DNA of 64,000 bases from Glandiceps talaboti (GCF_964340395.1 NC_135570.1:12512822-12576821); one strand, 5' to 3'; positions 40,880-52,429 are shown, numbered from the stretch's first letter. Translations and numbers: made by a program. The notes: generated by a model from the letters alone, not told the origin.

Positions 40880-42060
40880 TACATACATACATACATACAT
40901 ACATACATACATACATACATACATACATACATACATACATACATACATACATACATACATAATGATATTGTATAAACAACTCACAGATGCTCGTATTCTT
41001 TAGATGACCAGAGATGGAACGCAAACAACCACACTCTCTCATCTTTGTGATCATCCTCCTTGTGATCAGCTGGGGCTGGAGTTTTTTCCTTGAAGAGCGA
41101 TTCGAAGAGCCGTTGGTAAAGTGGGGCATCCTGCGGATGTAAGCATTGTTTCCGAATTACAATGGCTGTACCCTCTCCTGACGATGTATAGTTTGATTAT
41201 GTTTAAACTGGCCAATGGTACGTACTAGACTGGCAAACTCCTTTCTGAAATTTGTCTAAACTTAATGTTGTATATACATATTACAAAGTATGCATACATG
41301 TTCCAAATGTACAAAGTACTGTTGCTTTACGATTTGTATTAAAACTGCTAATTAATTTCAAAAGTTTTTGAGCACTTTGTTCAGAAAGTCGACGTTTCTT
41401 CCTTCCAAACTTATATTGCAATCAGATCAATTGATAGAAAAAATAAATTACGAAATATCTATTGCGAAATATTTTGAGACAATGATGGACACATTTCAAT
41501 GTTGGTGCTGTTGAACTCTGACATCACTATGGCAACATCTGACGTTTGTGTAGCAACATGTGAACTTTGGCAGTGCTATAGAAATGACCATCGTAATCAG
41601 ATGTATGCAGTTGGAGTTTGAACAGACCATCCACGTATGCTTTGCGGTCAGACTACCAGACAAAGAATATTTTAAGTCAAGTATCAAACAGAACTTTCAA
41701 AAGTACAACAATTAAGTGCATAATTACTTCATAATTGACGTAGTGCCTACCATGCCCGTAGCCACCGTGTCCATGAGCAGGATTAGCAACTGTAAAATAA
41801 CAGGAATACGTCACAGATTTTTATCATTATCCCATTCTGAGTCTTGAAAAAGAGTCATCCAGAAGGCGTTCGCATGATAGCAGTGACATTAATTAAGAAC
41901 CCAACCAAGTAGTTACTTGACTTCTTACTTTGAGTCGATCTATATCATTTGCTTGGAAATTTAAACTCAATTACTTAAATGCAGGTTTATAGCAAAAAAA
42001 ACGACTATGATACCAACCTAATAGAAAAAGAAGACCTGCGAAGCTCCAAACTGTCGTCAT
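35224..42060 (-). CDS. Secreted solute-binding-protein-like (PBP type 2) gene B
   Basis: Tandem duplicate of gene A with the same eight exons: 42,060-42,018; 41,789-41,751; 41,165-40,985; 40,511-40,462; 38,953-38,858; 38,266-38,090; 36,437-36,310; 35,449-35,224. All frames are open and all phases agree. Exon 7 is one codon longer than in A. Running to the stop at 35,210 gives about 317 residues. The signal peptide is the same as in A. Unlike A and C, exon 4 reads HFHGIQFYIVKA: the aspartate normally found in the 'G...D' motif is replaced by tyrosine. Exons 7 and 8 carry 12 and 11 replacements relative to A. The conserved cysteines are kept. It is likely a live gene with altered ligand binding; pseudogenisation at an early stage is the alternative. 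Confidence 0.84.
35570..35960. repeat. Interspersed element ending in (CAGA)n, intron 7 of gene B
   Basis: Contains 'attaattatgcaaatta', 'gtaccaaattatgttgaa', 'ttgagatatcgtgtcc' and then about 110 bp of CAGA/CAGG (35,850-35,960). Unit A has a related module with ACAT instead. Confidence 0.8.
36092..36292. repeat. Palindromic (GTAT)n-(ACGT)n-(ACAT)n microsatellite
   Basis: After CACG and CA units, about 50 bp of GTAT meets a short ACGT bridge and then about 75 bp of ACAT. The two halves are reverse complements, so the array can form a long hairpin. It lies about 20 bp from exon 7 of gene B. Unit A has only the ACAT half at the same place. Confidence 0.93.
37440..37962. repeat. Interspersed element plus compound microsatellite, intron 6 of gene B
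   Basis: The element found at 27,590 in unit A is followed here by CAGA, CA, ATGC and ACAT units (37,693-37,962), much longer than the plain CA run of unit A. Confidence 0.85.
38340..38680. other. Segment present in unit B only
   Basis: About 340 bp in intron 5 of gene B has no counterpart at 28,220 in unit A. It includes three copies of a 21-bp unit ('cacagtcctctttacggcaa' type, 38,570-38,632). It is either an insertion in B or a deletion in A. Confidence 0.75.
39497..39745 (+). mobile_element. Likely truncated LINE insertion in unit B
   Basis: About 250 bp is absent from unit A, inserted between 'atctttacatc..ttcag' and the AT-rich array. It ends in 'ggtcaataaataacataac', an AATAAA-like signal followed by an AACAT pentamer tail. 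That fits the 3' end of a non-LTR element whose tail then expanded. No coding sequence is left. Confidence 0.5.
39746..40372. repeat. AT-rich pentanucleotide array, intron 4 of gene B
   Basis: AACAT and AATAT units give way to ATACA units over about 620 bp. The ORFs over it (Tyr/Cys/Leu-rich on the minus strand) are artefacts. Confidence 0.95.
40774..40962. repeat. (CA)n/(ACAT)n microsatellite, intron 3 of gene B
   Basis: Counterpart of 29,830-30,101; two CA blocks separated by ACAT, then ACAT up to about 20 bp from exon 3. Confidence 0.95.
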
Positions 42061-42512
42061 CTTGAAAGTTTAGGGACGAATAAGGCCAGACCAGTTGACC
42101 AGTGATAATTCAATTGTTAAGATTTAACCTTTGATTATGATGCTTGTCTTGAAAGGCCACGCTGATAAAACTGTCTAAACCAATCACCATTGTCTGTATA
42201 TTTGTTTGTTTCGCTAGTATGAAAGCAAAGAACGCCATCAACGTTTTCTTATCACATGTTCGACCTCGACCAGCCTGACAAGCAGAACATTGATAAATGC
42301 GGGACGTGCCCTGATGATGTCCTCAAAAGAAGACAACCTGGCAGAGGACACGTCACGGATGTCTCTCAATCCGTCTAACTTTAGATACAATATTAATAGG
42401 CAGTTATCCTGAAATAGACCGTCGTCTGTCATCGCGATAAAAATGTCAATATTTTACACATTAACTTTACCTTTTTTTTAAAGGATTACAATGTAAACTA
42501 CATGTAAGATCA

Positions 42513-42693
42513 GACGATAAAATGTAGCAATGTTATGTCGTGCCAGACGATGAAATATAGCAATGCCATGTCCTGCCAGACGATAAAATGTATCAATACT
42601 ATGTCCTGCCAGACGATAGGAATTCTATGTCTTGCCAGACGATAAAATGTCGCAATGCTATGTCGTGCCAGACGATAAAATGTAGCAATGTTA
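42513..42693. repeat. 33-bp minisatellite upstream of gene B
   Basis: About 5.5 units of the same 33-bp repeat found before gene A. One unit has a 7-nt deletion, which breaks the long repetitive reading frame seen in unit A. Confidence 0.93.
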
Positions 42694-43015
42694 GTAAGAT
42701 TATTTATGTGGCATCAGACGACATTGTTTCAGGTTTGCTTTGCCTATCTGTGCGCGCCTATTTAAAGTCGCAGCATTTTAACCATGGATATGCAAGAGGG
42801 GGAGGTCAAGAAGTGAACATTACCATTTCATAAAATTATGCATGAAGAGTTTCTATAATCTACAATTGATAATAGTAATACGTTATTTTTAAATTCGTGG
42901 AGGGAGGGAGTGAGGGAGGGGAGGGAGGGAGGGAGGGAGGGAGGGATATATCTTAGATAGATTCAGATCCTTAGGTAGACCGATATTTATATAGATAGCT
43001 AGATAGATCTTTTGA

Positions 43016-43053
43016 TCAGACAGACAGACAGGCAGGCAGGCAGGCAATCAGGC

Positions 43054-43144
<91 letters not shown>
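43016..43144. repeat. (CAGA)n microsatellite at the end of unit B
   Basis: About 125 bp of CAGA with CAGG units at its start. It begins where unit B stops matching unit A. Confidence 0.96.
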
Positions 43145-43330
43145 TTCAAAACCAAGCTGTTGCTCAAGATGTAAACTCGTCACTACACAACATACGCATA
43201 GTATTGACCGCTAATAACAGATACAATGTCTTTTTTATAATTATTTGACAACATTTTAGTGAATACATCTTTGGTTACATGATGGAAAAAATGTCCAAGT
43301 TGCAACTAGTGCATTTAAGTACCACTGGCA
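43143..43330. repeat. Dispersed repeat, copy 2 (partial)
   Basis: Alignable with 51,460-51,650 and 4,085-4,165: 'aaaccaagct', 'acagatacaatgtctttt', 'aaaaatgtc.aagttgca'. Truncated at the CAGA array. Confidence 0.7.
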
Positions 43331-43414
43331 TCGCAAACAGGCTAGTTGCTGTTGGAAATCGGATTATAACTACACTAAACAATAGAGCCAAAGAGGTTCA
43401 CGATCAAAACAAGA

Positions 43415-43472
43415 CATACATACATACATACATACATACATACATACATACATACATACATACATACATACA
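43415..43472. repeat. (ACAT)n microsatellite
   Basis: About 55 bp of perfect ACAT units. Confidence 0.95.
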
Positions 43473-43499
43473 TTTATAATATTGATCTTCAGTACAGTT

Positions 43500-44040
43500 C
43501 TTTTCAAAACCAGCGTTCATGAAGGCCTTATTTTACATTAAAAAGAGGAAGAAACAAGGTATAATAAGCTTACTTCTGATATGAAAATCCTAATACAAAT
43601 TTTTACATGACTTTTTTTCTTTTCCAGCATTTCTGCTGTCTAGTGCGTTCTGTTAGGTCACGTGAGACTGGAGCCGGGGACTGGGGCAAAGATTATCGAC
43701 ACACAGACACTGCAACTTATCTACAGTAATAAGAATCCGTCATTTGAATTGTACATCAACAAACTAGGAGAATTTTCGAACTATTTCAGTGTGTGAGTAA
43801 TAAGCTCAAAAGTTCATGAAAAGGAAGTTCAACTATAGATGATAAGCATACCACCATGAGCAAGTGGCAAGTAAAAAGTACAACAAAATTTGAACCATTT
43901 ACCCAATGAAAATTTCAATTTTTTAGAATATTTGCCGATCATGTAGAACACCTTTTTTCTGCACTGCGTCGGATTTTGTCTTTTCCTCTTTTTTTTTTTT
44001 CAAATTCCGGGTTTTTAAAAATCTATTTATATTACGAGGT
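43500..44040. other. Stretch downstream of gene C
   Basis: No gene seen. It is AT-rich and lies beyond the probable poly(A) site of gene C. Confidence 0.5.
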
Positions 44041-44046
44041 TTTATT
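44041..44046 (-). promoter_or_regulatory. Poly(A) signal AATAAA for gene C
   Basis: AATAAA on the minus strand, about 110 nt after the gene C stop codon. Position fits; no transcript evidence. Confidence 0.5.
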
Positions 44047-44155
44047 AATTTCGACACGGTAAACTTATTGAGTATCTAAATGTGGAATTTTACAATTTGT
44101 TCGCCTCAGTAGATCACACTCTCCGCGATGCGATCTGTGTCATGATGTCGTCAAA

Positions 44156-46352
44156 TTAGATACAATCCACAATAGTATCGCCCCCTGAAACAGAAGCAAA
44201 ACAGGTAAAATAGCATTGCAACGTTATGATAACGATACCTTATTCTGCCACTATTTCATATATTACCTCGAGGGCAGTTAGGAAGCAACTATTTCCCAAA
44301 GCTGAACGCCGATGGAAAGAGCTGCTACATAACAGCACAAGTGGTAATATGACGTCTACTAGTGCCCAAATAAGGCAAGGCAATACGTGTGTTATAACAC
44401 ATCACATTCTCTGGCAAGCATTCTTGCCAAAGTCAAAGCAAATCACCAGTATTTCTGTAATAGTGCCCTAGGAAAAATATAAAACGAATACTGCTCTCTG
44501 TATGCAAATTGGGTCACTAGTCCATACCACATGACACGGTCTAAGCTAATCAGTGAAGATGTATGAAAACTATGTGTTAAAATCATCACTAGTTTTACCC
44601 ACCTATAACCCATCCATCAAATGATCAAGAGCTTGATTCATCCATCCAAATCTCTAAGCATGGAAGGAGGTTGGTAAGTATCAGTTACATTTGCAGTGGT
44701 TCAATTAATTAACAAAATTATTAAACTCACCGTGATGTCGAGCTTTCTCACAGACCTTGTCATATATTCCGTTTTCTCTGATGCGTTCAAATGCACCATC
44801 CCACCATCTAAGCACTGGACTCCCTTTCTTCAAGATAATGTGTATCCCACTAGAATGACTGGCGTCACCGCAATCCAAACCGTATCCGATAGCTTCGATG
44901 TCATCAACATCATCACTTGGCATCTCATTTGCAGGCATAAATATGGCGTCGATCTGACGATAAAACAAAATATCAAAGCAATATTCCCAAAAATAATTCT
45001 TATTAGGAAATATTAGGAAAACAGTAATATAACAGACATCTGCACTTGATACTTATTATTGTTATGTAAATGAAGTCAAAGGTTTCAATACATGTGTCCC
45101 TTCGGATGCACGAAACCTTCTGAGAGATGATATAATAGGCCTCGGGTCTTTTCGCCAATATTTATGGGGCTGCGCTAAACATCTACTGTTAATAATAATA
45201 TTTTCTCATATTTTGGGCTCATTGAACATATTATAAAGGGACAGTTCCACCGATGTTTCCAGACACTTTAAGACTGAAAAAATATCTTACAACAACATAG
45301 TACGGTACGACACATAGACAAGAAAACCTTGAAACAAAAATTTGTTTATGTTCGTCTTACCTCCTTTTCTCTGAGGAGAGTTAACAATTTCCTCACACCG
45401 TTTACGTAAATCTTATTTTCAAGTGGTAATGATTCGATGTTCTTGACCCGTCCATCTCTAGCAATACATCTCTCATCGGAGAAATATCCATTCAGAAAAC
45501 CTGTGTGACAAACAATCAAATAGTCTTTGATTCGTGCTTCCACTAAAATTGCCACAGACGTCTCCAAATCTTTGTCTATTGTAGTATTGAGCTATTCTTG
45601 TGTGCTCGTGTGATCCGGTACAAGAGTCGTCTTGTATGGGGTGTTTAGTTAGCTGAACACTAACTACAACATTTGATGTGAATCACAGTGGTGATAATAG
45701 TTTACGCCCTACAACATGTACATGGTACCTACAATGTGAATCAATCAAGCAACAAAATAAGATGGAACATTAATGCACCTAGGGAACCATTTTTTTTGAA
45801 AATCTAAGTTCGTCAATTCTCTCCAAACTTTGTCATATGAAAGCTTATTCCTGGTCTTTTTGAAATTAGAAAAGAAATTTGGGGGTCATTGTCTCAACGT
45901 TTTATTTCCCCAATAAAGATAGGACAGCATTCGGCAGCCACGTTTAAGATTTTCATTTCTGAGGTGCATACTGCTTTAATATATAAGCAACTAAGAGTAC
46001 AACACTTATATTTCTTACAGTATCGAGTAAGTTACATAGAATTCTAATCAACCAGATGTTGTCTAAATGTTGTTCATCGAAAAACAATTTCTGCTGACTG
46101 GTGTGCACATGTCTTGCCAAAATAGAATACATTATGATACAAACGTTCATTTGAATTGACCCATCCGTTTTTGAGATAATGAGGACATACATACATACAT
46201 ACATACATACATACATACATACATACATGCATGCATGCATGCATGCATGCATGCATGCATACATACATACATACATACATACATACATACATACATACAT
46301 ACATACATACATACATACATACATACATACATACAAGCGCGCGCGCGTGCGC

Positions 46353-46390
<38 letters not shown>

Positions 46391-49300
46391 CCATAACACA
46401 AACTCGACGTCAACGTAGACACATGTGTACACATAAGGTACAATACACAGTTGTACAGCGGCGGAAGAAAAGACCATACCTATTCTGGTTCCAGCAACAT
46501 CAAAGGGGTCAAAGTTGAGTGGGTTGTCAAGGAGGACATAAAACTCTCCAAATGTATCCTCGCTCTTGTGTAAAGGTGCACTGAAGTCAAATAACGGAAC
46601 GCGTTCAGGAATTTTGTACCACCCAAGGCAACCATGATACCACTCTCCAAGCAGACCTGTGTATGCCAACAAAATACGGTGAAGTTAAGTACATTTTACT
46701 AAAAACGGTAAAATACGTTCAAGAGTTAAATGGTACCACTCTCCAAGAAGACCTGAGTAAGTAGGACAATATCGCAGACTAGCAAAATAACTGCCCCAGA
46801 TGATCGATTGCACATGCTTTGAAAGCGAAATTCATATATTTTAAAGGGTTCGCAAAAGGGCTGATTGTTATATAAAGAATTGGGGGAAGGGGGTGAGTTG
46901 GTATGTTATTTTTTACTGCATATCAAAAAGAACTTAGTAATACAGACAATATTAAATAACATTGAAAACATACATCGAAATTAATAGATTAATACTATTT
47001 AATCTCGAGGTAAGTCTTCCAACCCGACTAAACAAGCCCGTATTTACAAGTTTCACCATATGATTGACATATTTGTTTTGTTTGTAAGTATATAGTTCTT
47101 ATATTATCGGTCTAGACACGAACTCCTGTTGACGTGACAGGGCATTCCATCATATCACAAATACACTGTAGATATCAAAATACGTACCTTCTCCAGCTAC
47201 TGGTCGTTCACTTTTCCGATGTGTGTAGCAATTTTCGTAGTGGTCATATATGACCTCACAATGTTGTCCTGCTTCCTTGCAGACTGTAAGAACAAGGGTG
47301 GCGAGGTAAGGGTAGTGACAAGAAAGGGGAGGGTAGTAGAGCGGGGAAAGGCATTAGGACAAACAAAGTGAACATAATGGAGAACAGGAAGGTAGTAAAA
47401 AATGAAATATGAGAGACAAAGGAAGGCAGAAATATAATTATGATATAATGTTATGTGACCAGATCTCACAACTATGACACTGAACCGAAATGTTTGACGC
47501 TGGGTCGAAAGTGGTTAACGGCCACTGACTGACTAACTGGGTGACAACGACTGGCTGATAAAGTACAGTTATAATTTTATTTTTAGAAACCTCAATAAGA
47601 AAATAATAACCCTATTAGGTGAAATTATAGCTATTTCCTCTTACTGGTCCCTAACACGATTCATTTTTATTTTAACAAATTTAACATAAATGGAAGGAAG
47701 GAAGAAAGAGCTGACGACGTCAATTAGAAATGCAGAAAGTACTATAAGGCGTAATAAAAAAAAATTGTGTGGTTCCGATTACACTCAATATTAGAATGGG
47801 TGGGTAGATACATTTTTTATTTTATTGTATTGTATATTTTTTTTCATGTGTGAGTGTCTAGTTCAGGTTTTCCATTTGTTTTCCAAATGGTCTCTGTGTT
47901 GTTTATTTCTTCCTCTCATGTACAACCATTACAGATTGGAAGAACAGTTTTATATTGTCTTTTTAAGTTGATGTCAGTTTCCGCATCCAATATTTCTCGT
48001 GAGACAGAGGTCGGGTAACCGGAACCAAACAATTATTTTTTAGGCCTAAACTTATACACCCTAGAATTTTCGCAAATTGTCATAAACCATCATATAGTAT
48101 GAAGCACCAGGTAAACGAAAATTACCTTCATCCACGACATCTTTATAAAATCCTTGTAGGTGTCCTGCTTCATCTCTGAAATAGAAATATTTTCGCTAAT
48201 ACGATATCATACATTGTTATCATCACATGTCTAGGCCGGTCATCATTTACTTTAGCCCCGAGTCGTGTAAGGTATTTTAGCTATCGCGCGCCCCAGTGGT
48301 GAGAGACGATAGCCAACATGCGCACACGACTTGACTCTTGGCTAAGGTAAGACTAGCTTCATCTTAACTGCATTTTTAATGCTTTAGGAAACACAGAAAC
48401 GTCTTATCTACCAGCCTTGCATTGCATGGCCTCTCTAAAATAGAGCTTTGAAAATAGGCAAATCTATCTCAGAAGAGACCTCTTGTACACTAGAGCAAGG
48501 CATCATGGGAAATAAACAGAGCTAGCTAGGCGCCTAGCCTCTCTAGCCTAGTGGACTGAGAGTTAAGGAGGGAATAACTCGAATCCCCTTAAACCTGACG
48601 GTTGTACTGTTTAACAAAAGTATAGATTCCAAATACACACGGGCTGTGTAAGATTGAATGAATATTTTTGCAAAAAGGGTACAGGACTAAATATAAATGA
48701 TGGAAAAACAATAATATAGAAATATAAAAAGTTGTAAAAATCATCTATCAACTCACAGATATTCAGCATGTTCAATCTTAAGACCAGTACTAAACAACCA
48801 TGGTTCGTCTAATGCATGTTGAGTAGCTGGTCTGCTTCTTGTCGACTTCATAGAGAGGGAGAGTACGAAGACAAGAGAAAATGGGAACGAAAAAATAGCT
48901 GAGAAACACGGACACATACACATAGCAAGCAAAATCGCACTTGGGACAAATGAAATGTGAGGTATAATACCCCTCGGAATTAACTGTTTTTCTGTTACTT
49001 TGTTCAGAAAACCTCAAACCCATTCTCAGTTCAAATCAAGGAAAAAAATCATACAATTTTTTTTAATTAATAGAGATAAAAAAAATAATAAGTCAATTTA
49101 GAATCCAATATGGCCGCCGAATACTGTGTTAACGCTCAGAGAGAATAAAAGATTGACAATGCCCTTGAAAACAAGACTGTGAAACCCCAAATTTATTTTA
49201 TGGAATAAGCAATCACATGGAAAAGTTTGGAGAGAATTTAAGAGCTTTGATTTTCAGAAAAATTGTGAAAATGAGCCGATATACATAACAAAAGATAATT

Positions 49301-50528
49301 AGGTGCGTTCTAGACTTCGAGTACCGTGACGGAGCCCAATGCAGACAAGACAATGATGGCCCATTGATTGGTTAGTGTTGTTACCTATTTCACTAACAAA
49401 ACTAAATGTCGTCGTCCTATATATAGTAGCTTTTTCATGGCAAAGTGTGCTCAATCTTCTTTTTAACTAATAAATTTACCTTTGATATGACAGATTACGA
49501 AGGTACAAAATGGAAGCAACTTTTAATCATATTATTAAATGATTTTGATAGAGAGCTGAATATTGGTAGATTTTTGTGAGAGGAAATACTCACTTTGCTA
49601 TATCTGTGAAATCCAGATTTAGATCGTCGTTGGGCGACTGTAAAGAAAGTTAATCTATGAATGACATGAAAAATGTAAAGAAACACAGTAACATGAAACA
49701 TTATTCACCATGTTGACCGGGGAGGGGATAACTGCAAGATCCTTGAGCTTGCTAGTCGAAGGGGTGGATGGGATGAGGTGAAAAAAAAACTCTTTCATTT
49801 ACCCCTCAATACATGGAGTGAGTTCATAAATATCAAAATGTCGTATTGTATTTTCTGATGACTTTGGTAAATGTTGTGTTTTAAATATTTAACGAGAAAA
49901 ATCATCGTCGTAAAACGTCGTAAAACCATGTGGCCTCTTTGCGGCAACAGGACGACAGAGAATTTCCTAAGACTCGCGGACATAGACAGGTGCAACACTG
50001 CATGTAAATATAGGGACCTCCCCCCCCCTCCCCCCCAATAATAATATCTAAATAATATATATAATATACACATGACAGAATAGTATATGACTTGAACTTT
50101 GGTAGCATGACTTGGGGCTATATTTGTATTTATCATGGTATTCTGTATACATTATTAAAATATAGTGAATATTGTGTATACCACAACACTGATAACATAT
50201 TTCAGATTTTCAGAGATTAAAATATGTCTTGTGTGTTCAAGAACCACGAATGATCAAAAGTGAATACAAAAAAGGTACGAAATAACAAAAGGCAGATACA
50301 AATATACATGACTTACTAGATCGACGCAAATATTTTCTTGGTATGTGTTTTACCGTCGACTATGAAATTTTGTCAGAAAAAAATTATGTTGCTGAAATAA
50401 CGTTCAACCGCAGTATTGACGGTAACTATGGAGTAATCAATTAAGGAACACACGCAAACATTGTTTTTGAAATACTCACCCGTGCTGGAGACAATAAAGA
50501 GGAAGGAAAGCACAATTCTCAAATCCAT
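44156..50528 (-). CDS. Secreted solute-binding-protein-like (PBP type 2) gene C
   Basis: Nine coding exons: 50,528-50,480; 49,637-49,594; 48,845-48,757; 48,175-48,126; 47,283-47,188; 46,656-46,480; 45,500-45,361; 44,953-44,731; 44,184-44,156, giving about 298 residues. All junction phases agree, and exons 4, 5 and 6 have the same lengths as in A and B (50, 96, 177 nt). It starts with a signal peptide (MDLRIVLSFLFIVSST), followed by an Arg/Ser-rich stretch. The body has WLFSTGLKIEHAEYL, DEAGHLQGFYKDVVDE, CKEAGQHCEVIYD, GLLGEWYHGCLGWYKIPER, DFSAPL, IDAIF and a RWWDGAFERI near the end. The last exon adds GDTIVDCI. The cysteine pattern matches A and B, plus a C-terminal cysteine. It is clearly a diverged paralogue; ligand unknown. 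Confidence 0.86.
45798..45930. repeat. Dispersed repeat fragment in intron 6 of gene C
   Basis: Shares 'aattctctccaaac' and 'gcttattcc' with the repeat at 49,090-49,262, in the opposite orientation. Confidence 0.5.
46184..46391. repeat. (ACAT)n/(ATGC)n/(CAGA)n compound microsatellite, intron 6 of gene C
   Basis: ACAT units with an ATGC block, then GCGC and about 45 bp of CAGA, ending about 90 bp from exon 6. Confidence 0.95.
46728..46766 (-). pseudogene. Relic duplicate of the exon 6 acceptor region of gene C
   Basis: The sequence 'taccactctccaagaagacct' broken at one base repeats the start of exon 6 ('taccactctccaagcagacct' at 46,640-46,657), about 75 bp upstream of it in transcription order. 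It would read GLLGEWYH and then lose the frame. It has an AG before it and no usable continuation. Confidence 0.55.
47765..48033. mobile_element. MITE-like element, copy 2, intron 4 of gene C
   Basis: Second copy of the element at 15,170-15,512, in the same orientation and slightly shorter. It starts 'tgtggttccgattac' and ends 'gggtaaccggaaccaaacaa', with imperfect inverted ends. Confidence 0.72.
48247..48350. repeat. Fold-back element in intron 3 of gene C, ~104 bp
   Basis: Imperfect palindrome with arms of about 45 nt: 'ttactttagcc..gagtcgtgt..gctatcg' against 'cgatagc..acacgact..ggctaaggtaa', around a loop of about 20 nt. A hairpin MITE is likely. Confidence 0.7.
49090..49262 (-). repeat. 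Dispersed repeat in intron 2 of gene C
   Basis: Reverse-orientation relative of 6,715-6,885 ('tccaatatggccgcc', 'gtgttaac', 'ccttgaaaacaag'). Confidence 0.65.
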
Positions 50529-50559
50529 TTTGAAAACAACTACGAATCATAGACGGTCT

Positions 50560-51240
50560 ATAGTCTAATTTAGAGTTTGATTTTATCTTACTTCAGGTTT
50601 GTGAAATGAGGTCAAATGAACACTGCTTACACAGGATGCTAACGTGATACAAATCATAGATAAGATAAGTACTCGATTGTTCAAGCATCCGGACTAGAAT
50701 AACATCCATAACTCATTGTACTTGTCTGGGGATGTCTCTGACAACAGACACAATTCTACAATTGATAAAACCATAGATGTATTAGTGAGATAAAACAATA
50801 AAAGAATCGCCATCCTATCCGTTGTTCATTGGTGCAATACGATGTACTGAACTTTTCAAAGTGATTTTTGTTTTCTTTTCTCACGCATACATTTTGTGAG
50901 ATCAAGGTCACCGCATGTACTGTTAACTCTATCTTTGCACTTTTATCATGTTTTGAACGATCTCTGTCCTTTTTAGATATCGATTGTTTTGGTCTGTTCT
51001 TATCTCGTGGCCCTCCTAACCTTCATTGTAAACGACTGAAGTGATTGAATTCCACCGGATACAACATCACTCCTGACCGGGTTACGCAAACAAAATGCTG
51101 ACCTCGGATATCAGAGTTGAAAAAGTTGCATCATTAAAACAGGATTGTACTATTTGTGTTACTTATACCTTATAAAGTTACAGCTGCAACTTGAATGTGT
51201 TTTTGGAAATTACAGCTGCAACTAGAATGTGTTTTTGAAA
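50560..51240. other. Region upstream of gene C
   Basis: No exon seen. It should hold the promoter of gene C, but no TATA box or other motif stands out. Confidence 0.4.
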
Positions 51241-51247
51241 ACGGTTC

Positions 51248-51650
51248 GTTAGGTACACTAACTTACTCGTAACATTGTACACCCTGAACAGTATTGCACC
51301 ACCTGTGGGTAAACATAGTTTTGCAGATGTACACCCGATAAATCAAATGAAATTGATTTTGGGGGTCGATACCCAAAAATCAGCGCCCTCAACGGCGATC
51401 GTGATTTCAACCAGTTTCTGTCCAAAAAAATGATACTCCAGTTATAAGTAAAGTTTCAATATAGCAACAGATTAAAAAAACCAAGCTTTTACGCAAGATT
51501 TAAACTTGTCACTACACTAAATGTGGAAAATTTTGACCACTAATTAACAGATACAATGTCTTTTTATGAGTACATGACCAATTATTAGCGAATATATCTT
51601 TCATTACTCAGTGAAAAAAATGTCGAAGTTGCAGCTAGTACAAGTTTAAT
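51248..51650. repeat. Dispersed repeat, copy 3 (longest)
   Basis: Full-length relative of 3,786-4,165 and of the partial copy at 43,143-43,330. Confidence 0.75.
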
Positions 51651-51859
51651 AAAATCACAGACAGTGAAAAGGTAGTGTTATATGCTATAAACAGTATTCT
51701 GTATAATGTTTAAAAATTGCCTACAATGTGCTAGACCAAAGATTGTGAATTCAAGATTTATGACTAGACATCAGTGTCTGCAGAGATTGACACATTTTTT
51801 CAGATTTACCTTTGACCAAAAGAACTTCAAAGTAATGATGGACCATGTCATTAAAGCAG

Positions 51860-52030
<171 letters not shown>

Positions 52031-52429
52031 CCTGAGTGATCTGTTTTATATACTGACAGTGTAAGCTTAATATAATTATAATAACCATTGACAGTTGAGT
52101 TATTATTATACATGTACATGTGTATATGTTAAAGCCTTACATTTTGTGTGTGTTAAAACATCATGGTGTGACTCTACATAACAAAAAGTGACATTTTCTT
52201 TTGATCTAGCTGCATGATAAAACTGCTAGAGGGGGTAGAGTGTAATGCATATATCACTAGATGTCAAAGTATTTGACCAAGCAGAATCATCAGCTCGAAT
52301 ATATCATCACATATTTTTTTGGCATGACTGACATGGTAGAGGGCGCTATAACCATAACCTCACATATATCCACGCACAGCATAGTCGAGAACTCGGACGT
52401 ATTTTTCAGATATACTTTTAATAAAAATG

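Larger units (their letters stand above)
32157..43017. repeat. Tandem segmental duplication, unit B (~10.9 kb)
   Basis: Direct copy of 22,327-32,116, separated from it by only about 40 bp. It contains gene B. It is longer because of expanded microsatellites, an extra segment near 38,340-38,680 and an inserted segment near 39,500-39,745. It stops at 'gatcttttgatc' and runs straight into a (CAGA)n array. Confidence 0.93.

Noticed and set aside
43016-43144. Regular repeats as a possible CRISPR array
   Set aside because: They are uninterrupted simple repeats without spacers, and the genome is animal.
46074-46672. 239-codon minus-strand frame as one long exon of gene C
   Set aside because: The first 60 codons are exon 6, but the frame then runs through the donor into a microsatellite. 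The GTATGG donor and matching exon length in A and B show where the exon ends.
48560-48610. tRNA-like stretch 'actcgaatcccc'
   Set aside because: No full cloverleaf or B box could be built around it.
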